14,462 nt of DNA from Lachnospiraceae bacterium UBA7480 (lineage in GTDB: Bacteria; Bacillota; Clostridia; Lachnospirales; Lachnospiraceae): assembly GCA_002479655.1 (NCBI GenBank), contig DLOQ01000007.1:1-14462 (forward strand), given 5' to 3'. A program made the position numbers and the translations under genes. The notes under the pieces were generated by a model. It was not told where the DNA came from and searched no databases. It was given only the letters and a program-made list of their open reading frames with translations. Shown here piece by piece: positions 1-6,163 of this stretch. Numbering within the stretch: the first letter of the stretch is position 1; each line of letters opens with the position of its first letter.

Positions 1-1
1 T

Positions 2-91
2 AGTGTATTAGATGTGATAGAAATCTGTCCGGTAGCTTTTGAGATTTATGAGAGATTAAAGAAAGAGTATGGGTTCAGACTGCACAGGTAA
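2..91 (+). CDS. C-terminal tail of an unidentified protein (partial)
   Basis: An open frame enters from the left edge and ends at a TAA at 89-91, giving 29 residues that finish YGFRLHR. The peptide has an ordinary charged, helical composition (a YERLKKEYGF stretch) and reads like the end of a real protein. No start is visible and I do not recognise the family. After it, 92-250 holds no convincing gene. A frame from 123 to 230 is open but has no start codon, and a 36-codon basic ORF at 100-210 has no good ribosome site. The next gene begins 159 bases downstream with its own Shine-Dalgarno, so co-transcription is possible but not shown. Confidence 0.4.
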   Translation, partial: SVLDVIEICPVAFEIYERLKKEYGFRLHR

Positions 92-250
92 GCTGTCGGA
101 TGATTTCAAGACAAAGGAATAGTCTCCTGTTCAAAGTGAACAAGATGATGAACCGAATCATAAAACTAAAAATATTGGCAATGGCTTATCGGCTAAAAAA
201 GCGGCGATAAAGACGGAGCATTTCATATAAATTCAATTGGAGGTTGAAAT

Positions 251-1348
251 ATGGAGAATCAGTTGTCAGAAGTTATAGAAATGGACAAGTCATTGAATGA
301 ACTGTGCAAAAATTCAATAGATTTAGTTGAGTATGCAAGAGGAATTTCAGCAAAGCAGATTAACATCATTCAACTAATGACATTTTATTCCATAGGAAGA
401 TGGATTGTCGAAGAACAGCAGCAAGGCGAAAGTAGAGCGAAATATGGTCAGCGAGTGATAAAAAGGCTTTCAGAAGCGTTGACTGAACAGTATGGAAGAG
501 GATTTTCGGTAGATACATTGGAGAACGCCAGACGATTTTTTCTTACTTACCAAGATAGAATTTCCGAAACAGTGTTTCGGAAATTTGCTGTAGAAAAATC
601 CGAAACAGTGTTTAGCATTTTTGAAAAAGAATCACCATTTACACTTCCTTGGTCTCATTATTTGCAATTGATGCGTATTAAGGATGAAAATGAGAGAAAA
701 TTTTATGAAATAGAAGCAACAAATGGGGCATGGGGAAAACGTACACTGCAAAGACAATATAACTCGAGTCTCTATGAGAGACTGGCTTTGAGTAGAGAAA
801 AGGATGAGATAATACGACTTGCGTCTGAGGGAAATGTAATAACAAAGCCACAGGATATTGTAAAACAGCCTACTGTTCTTGAATTTCTTGGGTTAGATGA
901 AAAGGCAAAATATGTGGAATCTGATTTGGAAACCGCAATTATCAATAAATTGCAAAAATTTTTGTTGGAATTGGGCAAAGGTTATTTATTTGAAGCAAGA
1001 CAAAAGCGATTTACATTTAAGGAAGATAACTATTATGTGGATCTTGTGTTCTATAACAGACTTTTACGGTGCTATGTACTGATAGATTTGAAGATTGATA
1101 AACTTACACATCAGGATTTGGGTCAGATGTTGATGTATGTACATTACTACGATAGATATGAGAAGTTGCCGGAGGAAAATCCAACGGTAGGTATTTTGTT
1201 GTGCAAGGAAAAGGATGATGCCCTTGTAGAAATTACATTACCGGATGATGCCAATATTTATGCGTCCGAGTATCAATTATATTTGCCTGATAAGAAGGAA
1301 CTTCAGAAGAAATTAAAGGAATGGATAGAAGAAGGAACGGATTTCTGA
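251..1348 (+). CDS. DUF1016/YhcG-family PD-(D/E)XK nuclease-like protein
   Basis: This 365-residue protein has the usual two-part layout of the family. The N-terminal helical DUF1016_N region covers about residues 25-170, with the motif PFTLPWSHYLQLMRI near 129-143. A C-terminal PD-(D/E)XK nuclease-like domain covers about 210-345. Visible core residues are D264 in YYVDLVFYN, D279 and K281 in LIDLK, and Q292 in HQDLGQM. D279 stands where many nucleases have Glu, which is common in this family. Such genes often lie beside restriction-modification or other defence genes, and the biochemical role is poorly settled. GGAGG at 239-243, seven bases before the ATG, supports the start. I found no clear sigma-70 promoter in 92-238. 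The linker at residues 105-121 carries a duplicated SETVF motif encoded by a palindromic repeat. Nuclease activity is inferred from the fold. Confidence 0.88.
   Translation: MENQLSEVIEMDKSLNELCKNSIDLVEYARGISAKQINIIQLMTFYSIGRWIVEEQQQGESRAKYGQRVIKRLSEALTEQYGRGFSVDTLENARRFFLTYQDRISETVFRKFAVEKSETVFSIFEKESPFTLPWSHYLQLMRIKDENERKFYEIEATNGAWGKRTLQRQYNSSLYERLALSREKDEIIRLASEGNVITKPQDIVKQPTVLEFLGLDEKAKYVESDLETAIINKLQKFLLELGKGYLFEARQKRFTFKEDNYYVDLVFYNRLLRCYVLIDLKIDKLTHQDLGQMLMYVHYYDRYEKLPEENPTVGILLCKEKDDALVEITLPDDANIYASEYQLYLPDKKELQKKLKEWIEEGTDF
559..585. repeat. Perfect 12-bp inverted repeat inside the nuclease gene
   Basis: AATTTCCGAAAC (559-570) is the exact reverse complement of GTTTCGGAAATT (574-585), separated by the triloop AGT. 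It lies in frame and encodes ISETVFRKF in the linker between the two domains. Half of it is repeated as TCCGAAACAGTGTTT at 563-577 and 599-613, exactly 12 codons apart. The hairpin resembles the one at 1348-1374 in length and core. Confidence 0.85.
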
Positions 1349-1374
1349 ATTGGGGAAACAGTATTTCCCCAATT
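1348..1374. terminator. Perfect 11-bp hairpin at the end of the nuclease gene
   Basis: AATTGGGGAAA (1348-1358) pairs exactly with TTTCCCCAATT (1364-1374) around the loop CAGTA. The left arm includes the last base of the TGA stop. Position and stability fit a transcription terminator, but no T-run follows on either strand, so intrinsic termination is uncertain. It could instead stabilise the mRNA 3' end or be a copy of a small palindromic repeat. Confidence 0.5.
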
Positions 1375-1470
1375 CAAAACTGAATATGCACCGGATAGGA
1401 CGATTATAATACGGGCGCTTGTAAATGAGAGTGAAAAAAGTGACAGAAAAAAACGGCGAAATTCAGGTCT

Positions 1471-1560
1471 AAACGAATAAAAAAGGATTAAAAAGGATTA
1501 AAAAGGATAAAAACGGATAAAAAAGGTTTAAAACGGATAAAAAGGATTAAAACGAATAAA
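1471..1560. repeat. A-rich degenerate decamer tandem repeat
   Basis: About nine head-to-tail copies of a 10-base unit, approximately AAAARGRWWA. The copies AAAAGGATTA, AAAAGGATAA and AAACGGATAA keep a strict 10-base period from 1471 to 1540, then slip by a base. The G or C-G pair recurs once per helical turn on an A-tract background, the pattern expected of intrinsically bent DNA. It fills much of the 314-base gap between the nuclease gene and the antitoxin gene. Confidence 0.8.
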
Positions 1561-1581
1561 ACGCTGTTTTGCGTATTTTTT
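1561..1581 (+). terminator. Weak terminator-like hairpin with T-run
   Basis: ACGC (1561-1564) pairs with GCGT (1571-1574) over the loop TGTTTT, followed by a run of T at 1576-1581. The 4-bp stem is short, so this is at best a weak intrinsic terminator that would separate the antitoxin promoter from upstream transcription. Confidence 0.3.
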
Positions 1582-1651
1582 AAAATGGTCATTTTTAGAT
1601 TTGCACAAAACAATTGTAATAACAACTGCTTTGCGCTATATTAAAAATGAC
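1582..1651 (+). promoter_or_regulatory. abiEi promoter with candidate operator repeats
   Basis: A sigma-70-type promoter, TTGTAA (1614-1619), a 17-base spacer and TATATT (1637-1642), would start RNA near 1649. That leaves a very short leader before the GGAGG at 1652-1656. The promoter is bracketed by an inverted repeat: GTCATTTTT at 1588-1596 and AAAAATGAC at 1643-1651. The left half also lies in a local palindrome (AAAATG-GT-CATTTT, 1582-1595), and ACAATTGT at 1610-1617 is a perfect palindrome overlapping the -35. AbiEi antitoxins are known to repress their own promoter through inverted repeats, so these are plausible operator sites. Confidence 0.5.
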
Positions 1652-1662
1652 GGAGGTTCGAT

Positions 1663-2427
1663 ATGAAATTGTACAAGGAATTGGCTGCGATGCGCTGCTT
1701 TACCCACAATGACATGGTGAAGCTTTCCGGTTCGGAAAATAGCGCAGCATGGCAGATAAAAAAATACCTAAAAAAGGGTTATATAGAAAGAGTACGCAGG
1801 GATCTGTATGCTGTAATCAGTTTGGAGACGGAGCAGGCTATTCCAAACCGGTTTCAAATCGCTTCAAAGGTGGCAGATGATGCATGTGTATCTCATCATA
1901 GTGCGTTTGAGTTCTATGGTTATGGGAATCAGGTCTTTTATGATTTGTATTTTACCACCGAGAAAAGAGTGCGTCCGTTTTATTATGACGGAGTGAATTA
2001 TTGTCCGCTTATGTCCAGATCCGGTGTAGGTGTTACTGAGACAGGAGCAGGTGTGCGGATTACTTCTTTGGAGCGTACAGTGGTTGATTGTATCGCTGAG
2101 TTTGAAAAGATTGGCGGGCTTGAGGAATTATTACGCTGTCTTATTCTTATTCCGGGGCTTGATGGCGATAAGCTTTTGGAGTCGTTGGAAGTATATGGCT
2201 TTGGACAGTTATATCAAAAGACAGGATTCATCCTAGAAGCCTTTAAGGATGAGCTTTTGCTTCCGGATACATTTTTTGAGGAGTGTGAAAAGAAATCTTC
2301 TGCCAGCAAAACATATCTGTATGAGAGACAGGAAGGTTTTGTGCTGCATGAGCGGTGGAAATTATTTGCGCCGGAGGATTTACGAACAATCATAAATAAG
2401 GGGGTTACTGATTACGATGCAGTTTGA
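1663..2427 (+). CDS. abiEi: AbiEi-family type IV antitoxin / autorepressor
   Basis: This 254-residue protein matches the AbiEi family in order and motifs. It has an N-terminal winged-helix DNA-binding region at residues 1-60 (FTHNDMVKLSG, then KKYLKKGYIERVRRDLYAVI). A central block follows with the characteristic SHHSAFEFYGYGNQVF around 86-101, then a C-terminal domain containing TSLERTVVDCIAEFEKIGG. In AbiE systems this protein represses its own promoter and counters the AbiEii nucleotidyltransferase toxin. GGAGG at 1652-1656 supports the ATG. The C-terminus overlaps the AbiEii start by 11 bases, the normal coupled arrangement, but here the toxin is only a stump. The antitoxin is intact and could act alone as a repressor, or protect against a related AbiEii elsewhere in the genome or on an incoming element. 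Confidence 0.85.
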   Translation: MKLYKELAAMRCFTHNDMVKLSGSENSAAWQIKKYLKKGYIERVRRDLYAVISLETEQAIPNRFQIASKVADDACVSHHSAFEFYGYGNQVFYDLYFTTEKRVRPFYYDGVNYCPLMSRSGVGVTETGAGVRITSLERTVVDCIAEFEKIGGLEELLRCLILIPGLDGDKLLESLEVYGFGQLYQKTGFILEAFKDELLLPDTFFEECEKKSSASKTYLYERQEGFVLHERWKLFAPEDLRTIINKGVTDYDAV

Positions 2428-2551
2428 CCGTATTGCGCTTGGAAGGCAGGCGAAGGAATTAGGATTTGTTCGGGATACCTTTGAAAAAGTATGTCGTCTG
2501 GCAGAATTAAATAAAAAATTGAATTTATTAAAGGCAGGACATTTATTATGA
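2417..2551 (+). pseudogene. abiEii: Truncated AbiEii toxin (5' remnant, 44 codons)
   Basis: An ATG at 2417, overlapping the end of abiEi, opens a 44-codon frame. It begins MQFDRIALGRQAKELGF and continues VRDTFEKVCRLAEL. This is the typical N-terminus of AbiEii nucleotidyltransferase toxins (AKELGF.RDTFEKV.RL), which normally run to about 250-300 residues. The similarity stops near codon 31 (about base 2508) and the frame closes at TGA 2549-2551. The nucleotidyltransferase core, a GG(S/T) motif with acidic metal ligands, is absent. The simplest reading is a deletion or recombination that removed almost the whole toxin and joined its 5' end to the glycosidase region. The stop overlaps the next start as ATGA, so the stump could still couple translation into the downstream gene. 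Family assignment is from motif memory and the genetic position. Confidence 0.7.
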
Positions 2552-4065
2552 AAAAACAGGTCTATAATCCATTTTTACCAATCGATGTGTGCATACCGGA
2601 CGGTGAGCCGCATGTGTTTGGCGAAAGGGTGTATCTTTACGGTTCCCATGATCAGGAGGGCGGGGATACCTTCTGTATGCTGGATTATACCGTGTATTCC
2701 GCACCGGTGGAAGATCTTAGCGATTGGCGGTGCGAAGGGGTGATCTACCGTGCCGAGCAGGATCCGGATTATCCGGAGCGTCCATATATGTATGCGCCGG
2801 ACGTGGTAAGGGGAAATGACGGGAGATATTATCTTTATTACTGCATGTCCGGCAGATGCGGCGTGGGCGGTTATTTCGGTCCAATCAGCGTGGCGGTCTG
2901 CGACACACCGGCAGGACGGTATGAGTACCTTGGTTATGTCAGGAATAAGGATGGTTGCCCGATGTTAAAATATGTCTGCTTTGATCCCGGCGTGATCAAT
3001 GATGACGGGGTGATCCGGATCTATTATGGCACGCAGTATGATTTTGAGGAACGCATTTATTCCGGGCTGGAGGATCCGAAGGATTTTCGGAAGGCATTTG
3101 AGGCGCATGAAGACGTCATAAGGTCGGAACAGGAGATGTTTCACAAAAGCCGTGAGGAGATCCTGGATACACAGGACAGCGTGATGGGACCGGTACACGC
3201 CGTATTGGAGGATGATATGCTCACGGTCAAAGAGGAACCGCGCCATATCATCCCCTACCGGGTGAAAGGGACGGATTTTGAAGAGCATCCCTTCTTTGAG
3301 GCAAGCTCGATTCGCAAGATCGGCGGTATCTATTATTTTATCTATTCTTCCCAGCTGAATCACGAGCTGTGCTATGCTACCAGCCGGTATCCTGACAGGG
3401 ATTTTAAGTTCGGCGGTACGATCGTTTCCAATGGGGATGTAGGTCTGAACGGTCGAAAAGAAGCAGACAGGCTGAATATGACGGGAACGACGCATGGCAG
3501 CATTGAAAAGATCAATGGACAGTGGTATGTATTTTATCACAGGCTTACGCATAAATCCGATTACAGCAGGCAGGCATGCGCCGAAAAGATCACGATCGCG
3601 GCGGACGGCAGCATTGCGCAGGTGGAGATCACTTCCTGCGGATTGAATGACGGCGCATTGAAAGCGGAAGGCGTTTATCCTGCGGTCATTGCCTGTCATA
3701 TTACGAATGGACATATGCCGCATGGCTCTAACAAGATCTTTACGGAAAGCTTCCCGAACTGCACCCATCAGGGAGAAGACCGGTTTATCGGGGAGATCGC
3801 GGACGGGACATTGATCCGATATAAATATTTTCAATGTAACGGCGGATGCCGTAAAGTATTTGGAATTACATTCCGGGCGGACGGAAACGGCGTATTGGAC
3901 ATTTATCTTGATGACAACCGGTGCGGAAGTATTGAGATTGTTCCTTCGGATGATTGGACGGAAGGATCGGCGGCATTTGACATGACCGGAGGAGTTTATG
4001 CTTTGACTCTGAAGTATAGGGGAAGCGGACAGATGGAACTGAAAGAGATCCACTGGCAGGAATGA
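2548..4065 (+). CDS. Glycoside hydrolase family 43 with C-terminal CBM6-like domain
   Basis: This 505-residue protein is a five-bladed beta-propeller GH43 enzyme; the family includes beta-xylosidases, arabinofuranosidases and arabinanases. Expected catalytic acids are visible: D18 as base (IPDGEPHVFGERVYLYGSHD), D85 as the pKa-tuning Asp (MYAPDVV) and E251 as general acid (FFEASSIRKIGGIYYFIYSS). From about residue 395 a beta-sandwich resembling CBM6 modules follows (LDIYLDDN, then TGGVYALTLKYRGSG). There is no signal peptide, so it probably acts in the cytoplasm on imported oligosaccharides. A weak ribosome site, AAGGCAGG (2531-2538), precedes the ATG, which also overlaps the toxin remnant's stop. 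Its own promoter may have been lost at that junction. It converges on the transporter gene with only 14 bases between the stops and no clear terminator there. Exact substrate cannot be read. Confidence 0.85.
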   Translation: MKKQVYNPFLPIDVCIPDGEPHVFGERVYLYGSHDQEGGDTFCMLDYTVYSAPVEDLSDWRCEGVIYRAEQDPDYPERPYMYAPDVVRGNDGRYYLYYCMSGRCGVGGYFGPISVAVCDTPAGRYEYLGYVRNKDGCPMLKYVCFDPGVINDDGVIRIYYGTQYDFEERIYSGLEDPKDFRKAFEAHEDVIRSEQEMFHKSREEILDTQDSVMGPVHAVLEDDMLTVKEEPRHIIPYRVKGTDFEEHPFFEASSIRKIGGIYYFIYSSQLNHELCYATSRYPDRDFKFGGTIVSNGDVGLNGRKEADRLNMTGTTHGSIEKINGQWYVFYHRLTHKSDYSRQACAEKITIAADGSIAQVEITSCGLNDGALKAEGVYPAVIACHITNGHMPHGSNKIFTESFPNCTHQGEDRFIGEIADGTLIRYKYFQCNGGCRKVFGITFRADGNGVLDIYLDDNRCGSIEIVPSDDWTEGSAAFDMTGGVYALTLKYRGSGQMELKEIHWQE

Positions 4066-4079
4066 CGTGATATACCGGA

Positions 4080-5225
4080 TCAGGGGAGATTAGTTGGCAG
4101 GAGTAATACCGCGCCATATAAGATCCCAAGCATGATCAGGTTGGCGGCGGTGAAGAGTCCGAGATAGGGAAGACGTTTGTCCGGATATTCCCGTGCGATC
4201 TGCTTATAGGAGATCAGGCTTGCCATGGAGGCGATCAGTGTGCCCAGTCCGCCTAAGTTGGCGCCGATGATCAGATCGGCATATCGATTGGTAAAACCGG
4301 AGAGCAGTAAGGCGGCAGGGACATTGCTGATAATCTGGCTGGAAAGGATTGCTACGGGGATCTCGTGCGAGGCGATGATGCCCTGCAGCGCGGCACGAAA
4401 GCTTTCGATCTGTGAAATATTGCCGATAAAGATGAAGAAACCGATAAAAGTAGCCAGCAGCGAATAATCGATTTTCGGGAATATGCCGCGGTCGCGGATC
4501 ACCAGATAGAGACAGATGATGCCTGTCAGCCAAATCGGCGGGAAATATTTCAGCACGCACAGGAGGCAGAGGATCAGCAGGATGCCGTAGGAAAACAGGG
4601 AGGGTACTGCGAGCTTTGCTTTGTCAGAGGATGCCGTAACGATCTCTACCGGTGTATTTTTAATGAAAAAGACGGCAAGCAGCAAGATGACTGCCGCCAA
4701 TAAAAACAGCGGAAGCATCAGCTTGATAAAGGCAGCCAGAGACATCCCTGAGAGTGTGTAGAGATAGAGATTCTGCGGATTCCCCATCGGCATCAGCATA
4801 CTGCCCAAATTGGCGGCAAGCGTCTGCAGAACAACGACCGGGAGCAGGATCTGTTCTTTGCCGGAAAGCCGCAGGACGATCAGGGCAAAGGGGACAAAGG
4901 TGATCAGCGCAACATCGTTGGTGATCAGCATACTGAAGAAAAATGGCAGAAAGATAAGGATCAGCGCAAGCTGTCTTGACGTATGGATCTTTTTCAGCAG
5001 GGCGCTTCCGATCAGGGAAAAGACGCCGAGCTTTTGGAATCCGGCTACGAACGCCATCAGGTTGAACAACAACAGGATCGTATTCCAATCAATATAATCC
5101 GCATAGGCTGCGCTTGGCGGGATGATGAACATGGAAACCACAGCCAGCAGGAGCGCAATGGTCAGGATCGTTTCTTTTTTGATAAAATCAAGTATGCGGT
5201 TGCGTTTTTTTGTCTCTGCGGTCAT
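4080..5225 (-). CDS. SLC13/CitMHS-type ion transporter family permease
   Basis: A very hydrophobic 381-residue membrane protein with about ten predicted helices and the two-repeat signature of the ion-transporter superfamily (SLC13, CitMHS, ArsB/NhaD relatives). In the first half, ITNDVALITFVPFA (101-114) precedes GNPQN (148-152). In the second half, SNVPAALLLSG (300-310) precedes GANLGGLGTLIA (321-332). The paired re-entrant hairpins SN(V)P/TND and GNPQN/GANLGG normally form the substrate and sodium or proton site. Likely cargo is a di- or tricarboxylate or another anion, but this cannot be settled from sequence. It is somewhat shorter than typical members (about 420-480 residues). GGAAGGA about 11 bases before the ATG is a fair ribosome site. 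It is transcribed divergently from the XRE regulator, which makes that regulator a candidate controller. Confidence 0.8.
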   Translation of the reverse strand: MTAETKKRNRILDFIKKETILTIALLLAVVSMFIIPPSAAYADYIDWNTILLLFNLMAFVAGFQKLGVFSLIGSALLKKIHTSRQLALILIFLPFFFSMLITNDVALITFVPFALIVLRLSGKEQILLPVVVLQTLAANLGSMLMPMGNPQNLYLYTLSGMSLAAFIKLMLPLFLLAAVILLLAVFFIKNTPVEIVTASSDKAKLAVPSLFSYGILLILCLLCVLKYFPPIWLTGIICLYLVIRDRGIFPKIDYSLLATFIGFFIFIGNISQIESFRAALQGIIASHEIPVAILSSQIISNVPAALLLSGFTNRYADLIIGANLGGLGTLIASMASLISYKQIAREYPDKRLPYLGLFTAANLIMLGILYGAVLLLPTNLP

Positions 5226-5254
5226 TTTTCTGCGATTCCTTCCGTGGTAGAAAT

Positions 5255-5260
5255 ATTATA
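5255..5260 (-). promoter_or_regulatory. Candidate -10 box of the transporter gene
   Basis: Read on the minus strand, 5260-5255 is a perfect TATAAT about 30 bases before the transporter ATG. No good -35 box lies 16-18 bases upstream (5278-5283 reads CTAAAA), so either an activator helps or the match is chance in AT-rich DNA. Confidence 0.35.
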
Positions 5261-5305
5261 GTTTCAACAGGATAAAATTTTAGCAGTATCCATAATTTTT
5301 TGCAA

Positions 5306-5311
5306 TATAAT
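5306..5311 (+). promoter_or_regulatory. Candidate -10 box of the XRE regulator gene
   Basis: TATAAT on the + strand would start RNA near 5318, giving a leader of about 130 bases that contains the long hairpin at 5344-5398. The expected -35 position (5283-5288, GCAGTA) matches poorly, so the assignment rests on the -10 alone. Confidence 0.35.
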
Positions 5312-5343
5312 ATTTTATTGGAAAAGAGGATCACCAATGGATC

Positions 5344-5398
5344 TATCTACGAAGTGTAGAATCCGCATAAAATCACCATATTCTACGCCTCGTGGGTG
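5344..5398 (+). promoter_or_regulatory. Long hairpin in the leader of the XRE regulator
   Basis: Bases 5344-5362 pair with 5380-5398 around a 17-base loop. Of 19 positions, 14 are Watson-Crick, four are T(5')/G(3') and one (5353/5389) is A/C. All four T/G positions would be G-U wobbles in + strand RNA but A/C mismatches in - strand RNA, so the fold is specific to rightward transcription. The inner core is GTAGAAT/ATTCTAC. No T-run follows, so it is not an intrinsic terminator. The loop contains AATCAC, complementary to GTGATT at 5398-5403, so an alternative pairing is possible. It ends 50 bases before the XRE ATG. Confidence 0.55.
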
Positions 5399-5448
5399 TG
5401 ATTAAAAATAAAAATGATGGATAATTTTCTCAGAAAGGAGGAGCACAT

Positions 5449-6066
5449 ATGAACCTGTTATTGATAGGGAAGTTCATTGCGGAAGAAAGAAAAAGGAAAG
5501 GATATACGCAAAAGCAGCTTTCCGAAAAATTGGGAATCAGTGATAAGACCATTTCAAAATGGGAATGTGGAAACGGATTTCCGGAAATATCATTGCTGCT
5601 GCCGTTATGTAATGAATTGGACATTACGGTGAATGAGCTTTTATCCGGACAGCGGGTTTCCGAGGAAGATTATCAAAAAAAAGCGGAGGAAAATATGGTG
5701 AATATGATAAGGGAAAAAGAAGAAAACAAGACAAAGTTTGTATTAACGATAATTATCGGCGTTATTTCCACAGTGACTTTTATTACATTGCTATTGATCG
5801 TCTGTATGTATACGGATGTGATCGCGTTTCCCGTAAAGGGCGTTCTGATTGCGATTGCATGCGCCATTTTTGCGGTAGGAGTGGCGGTTGCGGCGGAGGG
5901 CGACAGAAAGATCGGATTTTTTAAATGCGGAAAATGCAATGAATCATTTGTTCCGTCATTTGCGGCATATACATTTGGGATGCATATCGTTACAACGAGA
6001 TATTTAAAGTGCCCCCACTGTGGCGCAAGATCATGGTGTAAGAAAGTGATGTCAAAAGAAGGTTAA
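5449..6066 (+). CDS. XRE-family HTH regulator with two membrane helices and a zinc ribbon
   Basis: This 205-residue protein has three parts. Residues 3-62 are a classic Cro/CI helix-turn-helix (KRKGYTQKQLSEKLGISDKT, then ISKWECGNGFPEISLL). After a charged linker come two hydrophobic helices at about 97-120 and 128-147. The C-terminal tail has CGKC (C160, C163) and CPHC (C188, C191), a zinc-ribbon arrangement. The layout suggests a membrane-anchored repressor whose tail may sense metal or redox state, or simply hold structure. An excellent Shine-Dalgarno, AAAGGAGG (5434-5441), sits seven bases before the ATG. It is divergent from the transporter and lies 97 bases before the ECF sigma gene, possibly in the same transcript. 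Proteins of this design are widespread in Clostridia and mostly uncharacterised; target genes are unknown. Confidence 0.82.
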   Translation: MNLLLIGKFIAEERKRKGYTQKQLSEKLGISDKTISKWECGNGFPEISLLLPLCNELDITVNELLSGQRVSEEDYQKKAEENMVNMIREKEENKTKFVLTIIIGVISTVTFITLLLIVCMYTDVIAFPVKGVLIAIACAIFAVGVAVAAEGDRKIGFFKCGKCNESFVPSFAAYTFGMHIVTTRYLKCPHCGARSWCKKVMSKEG

Positions 6067-6110
6067 AATAATTTGATAAAAAATGAACCAAATCCCTTTC
6101 CGATGACTCT

Positions 6111-6127
6111 TATAAACAGATGCATCT
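6111..6127 (+). promoter_or_regulatory. Candidate -10 box and palindrome before the sigma gene
   Basis: TATAAA (6111-6116) is followed at once by the perfect palindrome AGATGCATCT (6118-6127), which would cover the start of transcription about 40 bases before the ECF sigma ATG. No convincing -35 is present; TGAACC at 6084-6089 resembles an ECF-type -35, but I cannot place a matching -10. This is suggestive only. Confidence 0.25.
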
Positions 6128-6163
6128 AAAAGCGGTAGGAACGATAAGGAGCAAAACGGCAAC

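Noticed and set aside
100..210. 36-codon basic ORF upstream of the nuclease gene
   Set aside because: No good ribosome site and no recognisable sequence. It could be a small protein but cannot be supported.
123..230. Open frame ending in KTEHFI
   Set aside because: No start codon in frame and a stop directly before it. At most a decayed fragment of an earlier gene.
1471..1560. Decamer repeats as a CRISPR array or iteron origin
   Set aside because: Units are contiguous without spacers, too short and too degenerate for CRISPR, and no Rep gene or DnaA box cluster was seen.
2965..4053. Long open frame (362 codons) on the minus strand inside the GH43 gene
   Set aside because: It is antisense to a gene with clear catalytic motifs, its peptide shows no family features, and it has no ribosome site. 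It is a by-product of GC-rich codon use.
4066..4079. Terminator between the convergent GH43 and transporter genes
   Set aside because: Only 14 bases separate the stops and no stable hairpin with a T-run is present there on either strand.
6085..6107. Autoregulated ECF promoter (GAACC with a CGATGAC -10)
   Set aside because: The gap between the two elements is only 11 bases, too short for the usual 15-17.
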